DNA from: Acinetobacter amyesii
GTDB taxonomy: Bacteria; Pseudomonadota; Gammaproteobacteria; Pseudomonadales; Moraxellaceae
NCBI RefSeq assembly: GCF_002018365.1
Contig: NZ_MVKX01000009.1
Coordinates: 1-64,000 of the forward strand
Direction of reading: 5' to 3'
Length of the DNA: 64,000 nucleotides
Notes under the pieces: generated by a model
Database searches by the model: none
What the model was told of the DNA's origin: nothing
What the model saw: only the letters and a program-made list of their open reading frames with translations
Position numbers and translations under genes: made by a program
Part shown: in pieces, positions 47,311 through 56,131 of the stretch
Position numbering within the stretch: the stretch's first letter is position 1
Layout: each line of letters opens with the position of its first letter

Positions 47311-47340
47311 AAAAAAGCCTTGGCATAACCAAGGCTTTAT
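47311..47340 (-). terminator. intrinsic terminator
   Basis: AAGCCTTGG (47315-47323) and CCAAGGCTT (47329-47337) around CATAA; on the minus strand followed by T. It closes the 92-residue gene upstream. Confidence 0.88.
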
Positions 47341-47411
47341 TTGTGTCATTCTGATGAGATGCTTAAGGTTCAGATCTTGCAATCATGTAAATCTGACTCA
47401 TGTATTTATCA

Positions 47412-47690
47412 TCAATGATCTGTCGCAGTTGCTGTATTTGAATCATTGGCAACAGCTTCATCCCCCGCTGTACCGCTAGTCGTATCATTGGCAGTTGCAG
47501 TTTGTGCATTCGGTGCAGGATGATCAGGTGGTGCATCCGAAGCAGACGGTTTCATATCTGCAAACATATAAAACAATAACGCGATTAAGAAGATACCCAC
47601 TAAAATTAGCATATACACTGGGATACGTTTTTTTTGTGTTGTTTCTTCTGCGCTGGTGGTATGGGGCGGTTTATTAAAATCGTGTGTCAT
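47412..47690 (-). CDS. small single-TM protein with Ala/Thr/Asp-rich tail
   Basis: A 92-residue protein. Start at the ATG at 47690 with AGGGG about 5 bases upstream. A polar N-terminus with KKR precedes one membrane helix (VYMLILVGIFLIALLFYMF, about 26-44), followed by a low-complexity tail rich in Ala, Thr, Asp and Pro, likely periplasmic. Function unknown. Confidence 0.65.
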   Translation of the reverse strand: MTHDFNKPPHTTSAEETTQKKRIPVYMLILVGIFLIALLFYMFADMKPSASDAPPDHPAPNAQTATANDTTSGTAGDEAVANDSNTATATDH

Positions 47691-47984
47691 ATTCCCCTCG
47701 CTATTTTGTTGTTCGTCGTTCACTTTTTATACTAGCAATACAATATCTATTGTTGTGTGAAGAACAATTACAATCCGTGAAAACATGTAACTTAAAAGAT
47801 CCGTTCAATTTACATCCGTTTTTTTGTTTAGATAGCTCCCCTAATTTTAGGTTAAAAATCAATCGCCAAGGTATGAATATCGGACAATGAACTGAATACA
47901 ACACTTCAATCGTATTCATTTTCAGAGTGATAAGTTTTGCGAAAATAAATGCTTTTTTGAGCTGAATGGAATTCTCTGCTTTTG

Positions 47985-48461
47985 ATGAATGAAATGAGCT
48001 ATAATCATGCACCTTATTTTTCACCTGTTATCAAATCTATGGCGTACCATCAACAAGGTGTAACGCTTGATCTTGACACTGACGTCACTCATCAATGTTC
48101 CCTTCATTACACTCGTGATCAGCATCTTATTGGCATTATTGAATTTAGTAAGCCAAGTTATGTGTTGAAATGGGGTGATTTGGAATATTTCCGCCGACGT
48201 ACTGAAGAGTTTTCAGTGATGCCATTCCCTGAATGCATCAATGCGATGGTGATTGATATTCGAAATATTGCGGCTTTTTTAGATAATGAAGTGCCTATTA
48301 TTCCTTGGCGCTTGCTCGAAGAAGAATGTCCGATTCGCTTAGTTGTTCCCCAAGATCGACTGGAGCATTATGCTGGCTTTTTTGAACCGACTTGGTTGAC
48401 TTCCGACGTAGACACAGCGATTCAAGAAATTCGTGAATTTATGGATATGTTTGTGCATTAA
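47985..48461 (+). CDS. conserved hypothetical protein
   Basis: A 158-residue soluble protein, not recognised. Features: FSVMPFPECINAMVIDIRNIAAFLDNEV and IIPWRLLEEECPIRLVVPQDRLEHYAGFFEPTWLTSD, a mixed alpha/beta pattern. The start is uncertain (ATG 47985 or 47994) because no clear Shine-Dalgarno is seen. It ends just before an intrinsic terminator. Confidence 0.65.
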   Translation: MNEMSYNHAPYFSPVIKSMAYHQQGVTLDLDTDVTHQCSLHYTRDQHLIGIIEFSKPSYVLKWGDLEYFRRRTEEFSVMPFPECINAMVIDIRNIAAFLDNEVPIIPWRLLEEECPIRLVVPQDRLEHYAGFFEPTWLTSDVDTAIQEIREFMDMFVH

Positions 48462-48490
48462 CACGGAGATTAAACTAAAGTTTAATCCCG

Positions 48491-48515
48491 AAAACCTCCA
48501 TCTGGAGGTTTTTTT
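48491..48515 (+). terminator. intrinsic terminator of the gene at 47985
   Basis: AACCTCC (48493-48499) and GGAGGTT (48504-48510) around ATCT, followed by T-run. Confidence 0.9.
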
Positions 48516-48798
48516 ATGCCCTTTTATTTTCATTATTTATTTCACAATCAAATTAATTTAAATGACATTCAATAGCTTACAATAAATTTACTTATAAAAA
48601 ATGTTCATAACTTATCCCATTTCTTAGTAACAATTCGGCAATAAATTTTGCTTGAGCCTTGCTCGATTTATCACCTAAGATGTAGAAAATGATCTCTTTT
48701 TTATTGTTGAAAGATTCTTAAAAACAAAGCAATAAAATCAAATGAGAAACAAGATCATAAAAAGTGGATATTAAATCAGGGTAAAAGGAGTTTTAACG
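48516..48798 (+). promoter_or_regulatory. leader and promoter region of the amino-acid ABC operon
   Basis: About 280 bp of AT-rich sequence with no gene. AAAAGGAG at about 48783 is the ribosome site of the first transporter gene. No clear operator seen. Confidence 0.4.
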
Positions 48799-49746
48799 AT
48801 GACGTCAAAAAAACATTTAGCAACTTTGTTCTGTGCAAGTGCGCTCACTTTAGGGCTTAGCGCATGTAGTGACAATAAAGCACCTACAACGGATAAAGCT
48901 GCAGGAAGTGAAGCTGCTGTTTCTGACTCAGGGACTTTAGATAAGATCAAAAAATCCGGCACGATTGTTTTAGGCTATCGCGATTCATCGATTCCATTTT
49001 CATATATCGCAGATAATCCAAACCAACCTGTGGGTTATGCGCATGATCTTCAATTAAAAGTAGTTGAGGCAGTTAAAAAGCAATTAAATCTTCCCGATTT
49101 AAAAGTCCGTTATAACTTAGTGACCAGCCAAAACCGTATTCCATTGGTTTCTAATGGCACCGTCGACTTAGAGTGTGGTTCAACCACAAACAATAAAGAA
49201 CGCCAACAACAAGTTGATTTCTCAACAGGTTTCTTTGAAGTGGGTTCACGCTTACTTACCGCAAAAGACTCTGGGGTTAAAGATTTTGCTGACCTAAAAG
49301 GCAAAAAATTAGTCACCACAGCAGGGACTACATCTGAACGTTATATTCGTCAACATGAAAAAGAGTTAGGTATTGGTGAAGTCATTTCTGCCAAAGACCA
49401 TGCTGAGTCTTTCCTCATGCTACAAAATGGTCGTGCAGCAGCATTTATGATGGATGATATTTTGCTGGCGGGTGAAAAATCAAAAGCCAAAGATCCTAAT
49501 AAATGGGAAATCGTGGGTACAGCACCGATTCATGAAATCTATGGTTGTATGCTGCGTAAAGGCGATACTGGCTTTAAACAAGTGGTTGATGATGCAATCA
49601 AAGCGACCTATAGCTCTGGTGAAATCAATGACATGTATAAAAAATGGTTCCAAACGCCAATTCCACCAAAAAATATCAACTTGAATTTCCCGATGTCTGA
49701 TCAATTAAAAGCATTGATTAGTAACCCACATGACCGTGACGAATAA
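48799..49746 (+). CDS. gltI: glutamate/aspartate-type ABC transporter substrate-binding lipoprotein
   Basis: A 315-residue periplasmic binding protein with a lipoprotein signal ending LSAC (Cys24). The SBP family 3 pattern is clear: LDKIKKSGTIVLGYRDSSIPFSY, a VELECGSTTNNKERQQQVDFS region near 124-145, and DFADLKGKKLVTTAGTTSERYI. It is the first gene of a four-gene importer operon. GltI/AatJ-type proteins bind glutamate and aspartate; specificity here is inferred by family and gene order. Confidence 0.87.
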   Translation: MTSKKHLATLFCASALTLGLSACSDNKAPTTDKAAGSEAAVSDSGTLDKIKKSGTIVLGYRDSSIPFSYIADNPNQPVGYAHDLQLKVVEAVKKQLNLPDLKVRYNLVTSQNRIPLVSNGTVDLECGSTTNNKERQQQVDFSTGFFEVGSRLLTAKDSGVKDFADLKGKKLVTTAGTTSERYIRQHEKELGIGEVISAKDHAESFLMLQNGRAAAFMMDDILLAGEKSKAKDPNKWEIVGTAPIHEIYGCMLRKGDTGFKQVVDDAIKATYSSGEINDMYKKWFQTPIPPKNINLNFPMSDQLKALISNPHDRDE

Positions 49747-49816
49747 CTTTCCCTAAACATTCTAAAGATGCTTAAGCCAAACGGATTTTGGCTTAAGCTC
49801 ATTATAGGGAGTTCCT

Positions 49817-50560
49817 ATGAATTATAGCTGGAATTGGGGTGTGCTGTTCCAATCTACAGGTGTAGGTGATTCGACCTACCTGAATTGGATTTTAATTGGG
49901 ATCGGCTGGCTGTTTGTCATCGCTTTGGTGGCATGGAGCATTGCGATGGTGCTTGGCAGCATCTTGGGTATTATGCGTACCCTACCGAGTCCTGTAGCAC
50001 GAGGTATTGGTACGGCCTACGTGACTATTTTCCGAAATGTACCCTTATTGATTCAACTGTTTATATGGTTCTATGTTGTACCCAACTTCCTCCCTGCTGC
50101 GATTAAAAGCTGGTGGATGAATGACCTTGGGGCAAATACGACCGCCTTAATTTCTGCAAGTGTCGGCTTGGGTCTTTTTACAGCTGCACGGGTCTGTGAG
50201 CAAGTCAGGACAGGTATTGAAGCGCTTCCTTTGGGGCAAACCAATGCAGGTTATGCCATGGGATTTAGCACGGCTCAACTATACCGCTATGTGATCTTAC
50301 CGCAGTCATTCCGCACGATTTTGCCACCTCTCAGCTCTGAGTTGACCAACTGTGTCAAAAACACCTCAGTTGCGTCTTTGGTCGGTGTTGCAGAAATCAT
50401 TTCACAGATGAAAACCATTAGTGAATACACGCAAAACACCATCGAAATTTATACCTATGTCACCATTATTTTCATCGTGATCAATATCTGTTTAATTGGT
50501 TTCATGAATTTTCTGGAAAAACGCCTACGCGTTCCTGGCTTAATTGCAGGAGATAAATAA
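49817..50560 (+). CDS. gltJ: amino-acid ABC transporter permease (GltJ type)
   Basis: A 247-residue inner-membrane permease with about five hydrophobic segments. The N-terminal signature NYSWNWGVLFQ is typical of GltJ. The EAA loop reads EALPLGQTNAGYAMGFSTAQLYRYVILPQSFR near 134-165, which contacts the ATPase. Its stop overlaps the next gene start by 1 bp, so it is translationally coupled. Confidence 0.88.
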   Translation: MNYSWNWGVLFQSTGVGDSTYLNWILIGIGWLFVIALVAWSIAMVLGSILGIMRTLPSPVARGIGTAYVTIFRNVPLLIQLFIWFYVVPNFLPAAIKSWWMNDLGANTTALISASVGLGLFTAARVCEQVRTGIEALPLGQTNAGYAMGFSTAQLYRYVILPQSFRTILPPLSSELTNCVKNTSVASLVGVAEIISQMKTISEYTQNTIEIYTYVTIIFIVINICLIGFMNFLEKRLRVPGLIAGDK

Positions 50561-51243
50561 TGGAATGGCTCAGTTCTTTTATTCAAGACCTCCAAGCGTC
50601 TGGCCCTGCGCTATGGCATGGTTTCAGCATCACACTCAAAGTGGTGATCACGGCAACCATTGGTGGTGTCTTTATTGGGACTTTATTGGCGTTGATGCGC
50701 CTGTCCTCGATTAAGGCTTTTAATATTTTTGCTAAAGGCTATGTGAACCTCTTTCGTTCTATACCTTTGCTCTTGGTGCTGATGTGGTTCTACTTTGCAG
50801 TACCTTTTATCTACACAGGGATCACAGGTAACTATCTGACGATTGATACTGCCCTTGTGTCGAGTATCGTGGCCTTCATGCTATTTGAAGCGGCTTACTT
50901 TTCAGAGATTGTCCGTGCCGGGATCCAATCGATTCCTAAAGGTCAAACTTCTGCAGCTTATGCTCTCGGTATGAGCTATAGCCAAGCGATGCGCCTAATT
51001 ATTTTGCCGCAGTCCTTTCGCAAAATGACGCCACTACTTTTACAGCAAACCATCATTCTGTTCCAAGATTCAACCATGGTTTATGCCATCGGACTGTTAG
51101 ACTTTTTCCGCACCAACTATGTTCGAGGCGACCTTATGTCATTGTTAACTCAATACATTCTGTTTGCCGGTCTGGTGTATTTCACTATTAGTATGATCGC
51201 TACCTATGCAGTTAAAAAATTACAACGGAGGTTAAGTGTATGA
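50560..51243 (+). CDS. gltK: amino-acid ABC transporter permease (GltK type)
   Basis: A 227-residue inner-membrane permease with about five hydrophobic segments. The EAA loop reads [34 protein letters not shown] near 126-159. The stop codon overlaps the ATPase start by 4 bp (ATGA). It forms the channel with GltJ. Confidence 0.88.
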   Translation: MEWLSSFIQDLQASGPALWHGFSITLKVVITATIGGVFIGTLLALMRLSSIKAFNIFAKGYVNLFRSIPLLLVLMWFYFAVPFIYTGITGNYLTIDTALVSSIVAFMLFEAAYFSEIVRAGIQSIPKGQTSAAYALGMSYSQAMRLIILPQSFRKMTPLLLQQTIILFQDSTMVYAIGLLDFFRTNYVRGDLMSLLTQYILFAGLVYFTISMIATYAVKKLQRRLSV

Positions 51244-51983
51244 CCGATCAAAAAACGATGATTGACCTCCAAAATGTCAGTAAATGGTATAAAGATTTTC
51301 AAGTGCTCACCGATTGCACGACTCAAATTAAACAAGGTGAAGTGGTTGTGGTGTGTGGGCCTTCAGGTTCAGGGAAATCAACGCTCATTAAAACCGTTAA
51401 TGGACTTGAGCCTTTTCAGGCCGGTACGATTTTAGTCGACGGTATTTCCATTAATGACCCAAAAACCGATTTAAATAAATTGCGTAGTCGTGTTGGTATG
51501 GTGTTCCAGCACTTTGAACTGTTTCCACATTTATCCATTACCGAAAACCTGACCATTGCGCAGGTTAAAGTCTTGGGCCGATCAGAAGCCGAAGCCAAGA
51601 AAAAAGGCTTGGCTTATTTAGATCGTGTGGGTTTGAGTGCGCATGCCGCTAAATTCCCTGCACAGTTATCAGGTGGACAGCAACAACGTGTTGCGATTGC
51701 ACGTGCGCTCAGTATGGACCCGATTGCCATGCTGTTTGATGAACCGACTTCGGCACTTGATCCTGAGATGATTAACGAAGTGCTTGATGTGATGGTGGGT
51801 CTTGCCAAAGAAGGTATGACCATGATGTGTGTAACCCATGAGATGGGCTTTGCGCGTCAGGTTGCGGACCGTGTGATCTTTATGGATCAAGGAAAAATTG
51901 TGGAAGACTGCAGTAAAGATGATTTCTTTAATGCCCCTCGTGGTGAACGAGCGCAGCAGTTCTTAAATAAAATTCTGCATTAA
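51240..51983 (+). CDS. gltL: amino-acid ABC transporter ATPase (GltL type)
   Basis: A 247-residue ATPase. Walker [10 protein letters not shown] near 40-48, Q-loop in [11 protein letters not shown], signature [15 protein letters not shown] near 142-156, Walker [15 protein letters not shown] and H-loop VTHEMGFA. Polar-amino-acid (GlnQ/GltL) subfamily. Final gene of the operon; the MITE-like element begins 17 bp after its stop. Confidence 0.93.
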   Translation: MTDQKTMIDLQNVSKWYKDFQVLTDCTTQIKQGEVVVVCGPSGSGKSTLIKTVNGLEPFQAGTILVDGISINDPKTDLNKLRSRVGMVFQHFELFPHLSITENLTIAQVKVLGRSEAEAKKKGLAYLDRVGLSAHAAKFPAQLSGGQQQRVAIARALSMDPIAMLFDEPTSALDPEMINEVLDVMVGLAKEGMTMMCVTHEMGFARQVADRVIFMDQGKIVEDCSKDDFFNAPRGERAQQFLNKILH

Positions 51984-52000
51984 GTTCAAAACGTTTATTT

Positions 52001-52354
52001 AACTGATGTTACGCTGTAACATCAGAAGCGTAATTTGATTCAAATAAAAGTACGATGCGCGGTAACGTCATCCGCAAGTGTTTGAAATAGGAATTCTTCT
52101 AAACAAAAATGTTTTTGCGATACTTTAGATAATTAGACGCTAGTGAACGAGTTTTGTCGGTGAGGTGATTGCACCGCAAGATGGTTTCCTTGCGAAGCAC
52201 GCTTCTCATTTTGCCTAATGAGAAGCGTGCTTCGTAAGAGTACCTCCAGCCGAAGGCTAATCCCTTTATTCATTCCCTTGATGTAAGACTCCGTCGAATT
52301 GGCTTAAAATCATTTTAAAAATGCAAAATTACTTTTGCATGCGTAACATCAGTT
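52001..52354 (-). repeat. MITE-like non-coding element, copy 2 (intact ends)
   Basis: About 354 bp bounded by perfect 15-bp terminal inverted repeats: TAACTGATGTTACGC (52000-52014) and GCGTAACATCAGTTA (52341-52355). A possible 4-bp direct duplication ATTT flanks it (51997-52000 and 52355-52358). Inside are three hairpins: 52003-52025, 52193-52234 (18-bp stem) and 52321-52340. It is homologous in inverted orientation to 44422-44748. No coding frame. Confidence 0.82.
52193..52234. repeat. perfect 18-bp hairpin inside MITE-like copy 2
   Basis: CGAAGCACGCTTCTCATT (52193-52210) and its exact complement AATGAGAAGCGTGCTTCG (52217-52234) around TTGCCT. Absent as a perfect stem in copy 1. Confidence 0.95.
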
Positions 52355-52371
52355 ATTTAATTTCCGAAAAT

Positions 52372-52402
52372 AAAAAAGCTCATCCATCGATGAGCTTTTT
52401 TT
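52372..52402 (-). terminator. intrinsic terminator of fpr
   Basis: GCTCATC (52378-52384) and GATGAGC (52389-52395) around CATC with A-run and T-run; lies 10-40 bp beyond the fpr stop on the minus strand. Confidence 0.92.
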
Positions 52403-52411
52403 CATGGCACA

Positions 52412-53173
52412 TTACCAATAGTTTTCTACAGCAATATTGCCTTCACCACGACGGTTCATGGTCAAACCACGCGCCTTTAATGCCGCCTTGGTGTCATCAA
52501 CCATTTGTGGATTACCACACAGCATGACATGCGTCGTTTCCACATTAAACGCTAAGCCTGCCGCCTGTTCTAACTCGCCATTTTCAATTAAAACTGGTAA
52601 ACGGTCATGCAGCGGCGCATTTGGATCACGTGTCACAATAGGTATAAATTTAAATCCCGTATGCCCTTCGCCAAAGGTTTCCACGATTTCTTGAATACGC
52701 TCGACATAAGCCAGTTCTGATACGGTGCGCACACTGTAGACTAGATTAATTTTTTCGTATTTAGACCACGTTTCAAAGTCTTGTAGCATTGATAAAAATG
52801 GTGCCAGACCTGTTCCTGTTCCCAACAGCCATAAGTCCTTTGGCAATGGCAACTGATAACGCGCCAAGGTGAGGAAACCATATGGAACTTTTTCTAAATA
52901 CAGCTCATCGCCAACTTGTAGATGCTGTAAATTCGAGGTAAACGCACCATCTGGAACGACGATAGAGAAAAACTCTAAAGTTTCATCAAAGGGTGACGAC
53001 ACCACAGAATAGGCACGAACCACCAATTCATCGCCCACTTTCAAGCCAATTCGTGCGAACTGACCAGCGGTGAATTTAAAATGTGCAGGGCGTGTCATGG
53101 TAAAACTGAACAAAGTATTGGTCCAACGGTGTACAGATAAAACCTTTTCTAAGCTAAATTTTTCAATTGACAT
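52412..53173 (-). CDS. fpr: ferredoxin/flavodoxin-NADP+ reductase
   Basis: A 253-residue FNR-family enzyme that moves electrons between NADPH and ferredoxin or flavodoxin, supporting Fe-S repair and oxidative-stress defence. FAD site RAYSVVSSP near 53-61, NADP(H) site LLGTGTGLAPFLSML near 115-129, CGNP near 217-220 and the C-terminal NIAVENYW with its aromatic tail. It is divergent from a LysR gene, the arrangement known for fpr and finR in Pseudomonas. Confidence 0.93.
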   Translation of the reverse strand: MSIEKFSLEKVLSVHRWTNTLFSFTMTRPAHFKFTAGQFARIGLKVGDELVVRAYSVVSSPFDETLEFFSIVVPDGAFTSNLQHLQVGDELYLEKVPYGFLTLARYQLPLPKDLWLLGTGTGLAPFLSMLQDFETWSKYEKINLVYSVRTVSELAYVERIQEIVETFGEGHTGFKFIPIVTRDPNAPLHDRLPVLIENGELEQAAGLAFNVETTHVMLCGNPQMVDDTKAALKARGLTMNRRGEGNIAVENYW

Positions 53174-53258
53174 GATTTGAACGTGGCGTGACAGACTGTG
53201 CTCATGTTAGCATGACAGCATAATTTATTAATATTTTTTAAATGTTAAGGCCTGATTC
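53174..53258. promoter_or_regulatory. fpr/finR divergent promoter region
   Basis: An 85-bp divergent spacer that must hold both promoters and, by analogy with Pseudomonas, a LysR-type binding site. No perfect dyad is obvious to the eye. Confidence 0.5.
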
Positions 53259-54143
53259 ATGCGCATGACTTTACGCCAGTTGGCTGTTTTTGTAGCAGTC
53301 GCTCAAGAAGGTACCGTTACCAAAGCCAGTGATGCTGTCAAACTTACTCAAAGTGCAGCAAGTATGGCATTGGCAGACCTCGAAGATGGTCTCGGTGCTC
53401 CACTGTTTGACCGACTTGGTAAACGCTTGCAATTGAATGACTTGGGTCGTTTTTTATTGCCACAAGCTTTGGAAATTTTAGGGCGCTGTGAAGCTTTTGA
53501 ACAAGCAGCCAAAGGCGAACTACAAAGTATTGATCTACGTTTGGGCGCGACCCTGACCATCAGTGACTACTTGATGCCAGACCTCATGGCAGATTTCTTA
53601 CAAATTCAGCCTCAAGCACATTTACAACTTCAAGTCGGTAATACCCGCCAAATGATTGAAGCGGTAAACCAATTTCAGTTGGATTTGGCCTTAATTGAAG
53701 GTTCATGCCACCTGCCACAGCTACAATGTATTCACTGGCGTGACGATGAACTTGCGGTGTGCTGTTCACCAGAGCACCCTTTAGCGAAGCTGGATCGTGC
53801 ACTCACTGCGGCTGACTTTGATAACGTGGAATGGATCTTACGAGAAGAAGGGTCAGGCACACGTGAAGTATTTGACAATGCAATTTTAAAAGACCTGCCA
53901 GATGCCAATATTCGTTTAACCTTGGGTCATAACGAAGCCATTCTAAAAATCGTGGCAGGTGGTCTTGGTATGTCATGTATTTCTAAACTGGCAATTGAGC
54001 CTTTACGTGAAAAAGGTCAATTGGTGGTTTTAGATACGCCGTTCTGGCAACTTGCCCGTCCTTTATTCATGTTGGTACATCGTCAGAAATACCAAGGACC
54101 GGGTCTCAAAGCCTTTATGCAATTTTGTGAAAAATCTGTTTAA
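53259..54143 (+). CDS. finR: LysR-family regulator, probable FinR (activator of fpr)
   Basis: A 294-residue LysR-type regulator. The N-terminal winged helix reads MTLRQLAVFVAVAQEGTVTKASDAVKLTQSAASMALADLE (about 3-42), followed by the LysR substrate-binding domain (DLRLGATLTISDYLMPDLM onward). It is divergent from fpr with an 85-bp spacer. In Pseudomonas putida FinR activates the adjacent fpr under superoxide or iron stress; the same layout here makes this assignment likely, though the binding site was not tested. Confidence 0.8.
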   Translation: MRMTLRQLAVFVAVAQEGTVTKASDAVKLTQSAASMALADLEDGLGAPLFDRLGKRLQLNDLGRFLLPQALEILGRCEAFEQAAKGELQSIDLRLGATLTISDYLMPDLMADFLQIQPQAHLQLQVGNTRQMIEAVNQFQLDLALIEGSCHLPQLQCIHWRDDELAVCCSPEHPLAKLDRALTAADFDNVEWILREEGSGTREVFDNAILKDLPDANIRLTLGHNEAILKIVAGGLGMSCISKLAIEPLREKGQLVVLDTPFWQLARPLFMLVHRQKYQGPGLKAFMQFCEKSV

Positions 54144-54144
54144 A

Positions 54145-54171
54145 TAAAAAAGCGCCTGATGGCGCTTTTTT
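54145..54171. terminator. bidirectional intrinsic terminator, finR / cold-shock gene
   Basis: AGCGCC (54151-54156) and GGCGCT (54161-54166) around TGAT, with A-run and T-run on the two sides. Confidence 0.9.
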
Positions 54172-54187
54172 ATTGAGAATGTTTCCA

Positions 54188-54940
54188 TTACCACCTTGAA
54201 TCATTCTCACAAGCAATACCGTCATTATCACCATCCATCTTCGTGTTTGGACAATTCTTAATAAACCACTGAGCTTCATCTCTTGAGCGCATTTGACTGC
54301 AATGCTGTCGTCCATCACAACTAAACTGAGATTTCTCTGCTGCCCTTGGCGAATCACTTGAAGCATGAGCTGGCACAGTGTCTCGAACAACTGACTGAGC
54401 TTGCGTTGAAGCTGTGCCGTATAGATTTTTTTCACCTTGCTCAGACAGCACCCGATCGGGTAAATCCCCCTGTGCTTTACGTTGTTCTTTTACAATGTTT
54501 TCATTTTCTTGCATGAGCTGTTGTAAATGTAGCTGCTTCTGTTCTTGGTACTGCTGATATTTCCCATATACAGCCACAGCTAATACTAGAATCACAATGA
54601 GTCCTATCATGCTGAAGATTTTACTGCCCCAAACTGTACCTTTGGCTATATCGTGAGGCGTAACTTGATCGTTCACTCGATCTGTCATTGATTCAAATGA
54701 CGGATTTATCTGTTCATGAGTGGGCTGCTCTTTTTTCAAATCTAAGCGGATGATATTTACAGCTTTTAATTTGCCTTGATCTTCTTCAATCCTGTATTTG
54801 AGATTTTCTCCAACACGTGGTTCGATGTGTCGGCTAGGAAAATCACGAATATGAAAAAATAAATCCTTTGCTTGATTTTGTTGTATAAATCCAAAGCCGC
54901 GCTCAACGTTATAGCTTTTGATTTTCCCCTCTTTAAACAT
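54188..54940 (-). CDS. cold-shock-domain protein with TM helix and C-terminal excalibur domain
   Basis: A 250-residue fusion. The N-terminal cold-shock domain reads GKIKSYNVERGFGFIQQNQAKDLFFHIRDFP (RNP1 KGFGFI-like and RNP2 VFFHI-like, residues about 5-35). A linker is followed by one membrane helix (KIFSMIGLIVILVLAVAVYGKY, about 107-128), a Gln/Lys coiled segment, and an excalibur calcium-binding domain ending DGDNDGIACEN (Asp-x-Asp-x-Asp-Gly motif). The same domain order, cold-shock then TM then excalibur, occurs in several Gammaproteobacteria. A link from membrane or extracellular Ca2+ to RNA binding is speculative. Confidence 0.85.
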   Translation of the reverse strand: MFKEGKIKSYNVERGFGFIQQNQAKDLFFHIRDFPSRHIEPRVGENLKYRIEEDQGKLKAVNIIRLDLKKEQPTHEQINPSFESMTDRVNDQVTPHDIAKGTVWGSKIFSMIGLIVILVLAVAVYGKYQQYQEQKQLHLQQLMQENENIVKEQRKAQGDLPDRVLSEQGEKNLYGTASTQAQSVVRDTVPAHASSDSPRAAEKSQFSCDGRQHCSQMRSRDEAQWFIKNCPNTKMDGDNDGIACENDSRW

Positions 54941-54984
54941 AAAAATTGTCTCTCATCTTTTCTTTTAATACTCTTATGATAATA

Positions 54985-55012
54985 AAAAAAGAGGCCCGAT
55001 AGACCTCTTTTT
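54985..55012 (-). terminator. intrinsic terminator of the 97-residue cold-shock gene
   Basis: AAAGAGG (54988-54994) and CCTCTTT (55004-55010) with A/T runs; lies downstream of 55049 on the minus strand. Confidence 0.8.
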
Positions 55013-55048
55013 CGATTTCAAAGATTTCCACGAAATCTTAAAACCATA

Positions 55049-55342
55049 TTATTTACGTAAATTTGAAAGCAATGCTGAAGTAATCGACTGATTATTTGCC
55101 ACGACTTTAGATTTTTTAGCTTTTGCAGATTTGTCTTCTTCACGCTCAATGTTAATGGCCTTATAACGATCACCATTTTCCACCACATTAAATTTCACGC
55201 GATCATGACGTTTTGGCTCGACACCATCTGCGGGAAAGTCAGAGATATGGAAAAATACATCACCTTCTTCACATGAAAGAAAGCCAAAGCCCTTTTCAGG
55301 ATTGTACTGCTTCACTTTACCTTTATATTGTTCGGACTTCAT
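55049..55342 (-). CDS. cold-shock-domain protein with Lys-rich tail
   Basis: A 97-residue protein. The cold-shock domain reads GKVKQYNPEKGFGFLSCEEGDVFFHISDFPADG (about 8-40) with RNP1 and RNP2 motifs. The basic tail AKAKKSKVV ends ITSALLSNLRK. Start at the ATG at 55342 (AGGG 6 bases upstream); an in-frame longer ORF would run through the upp terminator and is rejected. Likely an RNA chaperone. Confidence 0.88.
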   Translation of the reverse strand: MKSEQYKGKVKQYNPEKGFGFLSCEEGDVFFHISDFPADGVEPKRHDRVKFNVVENGDRYKAINIEREEDKSAKAKKSKVVANNQSITSALLSNLRK

Positions 55343-55382
55343 AAAGTACCCTATTCCATTTATGCCAATGTCTTTAGTATAT

Positions 55383-55411
55383 AAAAAAGAGGCTATAAAA
55401 GCCCCTTTTCT
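55383..55411 (-). terminator. intrinsic terminator of upp
   Basis: AAAAG/AGGCT pairs with AGCC/CCTTTT around ATAA with one mismatch; minus strand. Confidence 0.75.
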
Positions 55412-55427
55412 GTTCATAATGCAAAAA

Positions 55428-56063
55428 TTAGTCTTTTTGAACTGAACCGAAAATTTTATCGCCTGCATCGCCAAGACCAGGAACGATATAACCGTTTTCA
55501 TTTAAACCTTGGTCTACAGATGCTGTATAAATGGTCACATCTGGGTGAGCTTCATTCACACGTTTAATGCCTTCTGGAGCTGCTACAAGCACCATGACAC
55601 GAATATCTTTACAACCACTGGCTTTTAGAACGTCAATAGCAGCAACGAGCGATGAACCTGTTGCAAGCATTGGGTCAATAATCATCGCTAAACGGTTTTG
55701 TACGTCTGGTACTAATTTTTTGTAGTAAGTACGCGCTTCTAAAGTTTCTTCGTCACGCTCTAAACCCAATACAGATACTTTTGCACTTGGAATCAGGTTT
55801 AAGAAACCATCCAACATACCAATACCTGCACGTAAAATCGGTACGACTGTTATTTTTTTACCGGCAATACGATCTACAGTTACTTTACCATTCCAACCAT
55901 CAATTTCATGATCGACCATTGGTAAATCTTTCGTTGCTTCATAAGTCAGAAGCATAGTCACTTCTTGAGCAAGCTCACGGAAGTTTTTAGTACTAATATC
56001 TGCACGACGAAGTAAGCCGAGTTTATGTCGGATTAAAGGATGACGGATTTCATGGATAGCCAC
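55428..56063 (-). CDS. upp: uracil phosphoribosyltransferase
   Basis: A 211-residue type I PRTase that makes UMP from uracil and PRPP. Start [19 protein letters not shown], with the flexible loop [10 protein letters not shown] near 78-87, the PRPP-binding [18 protein letters not shown] near 131-148 and the uracil-binding [15 protein letters not shown] near the C-terminus. Complete; in a separate transcription unit between terminators. Confidence 0.97.
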   Translation of the reverse strand: MAIHEIRHPLIRHKLGLLRRADISTKNFRELAQEVTMLLTYEATKDLPMVDHEIDGWNGKVTVDRIAGKKITVVPILRAGIGMLDGFLNLIPSAKVSVLGLERDEETLEARTYYKKLVPDVQNRLAMIIDPMLATGSSLVAAIDVLKASGCKDIRVMVLVAAPEGIKRVNEAHPDVTIYTASVDQGLNENGYIVPGLGDAGDKIFGSVQKD

Positions 56064-56131
56064 GGGAGAACACCTAAAAGGTTAAGATAAAATTTCAACC
56101 ATTATAAAGCTATTTAACAAATGATAAAAAT

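Noticed and set aside
54115..54435. 106-residue minus-strand ORF overlapping the excalibur protein
   Set aside because: It is an out-of-frame shadow of the cold-shock/excalibur gene and crosses a terminator.
55343..55501. N-terminal extension of the 97-residue cold-shock protein
   Set aside because: The extension reads through the upp terminator and into the 3' end of upp; the cold-shock domain begins right after the ATG at 55342.
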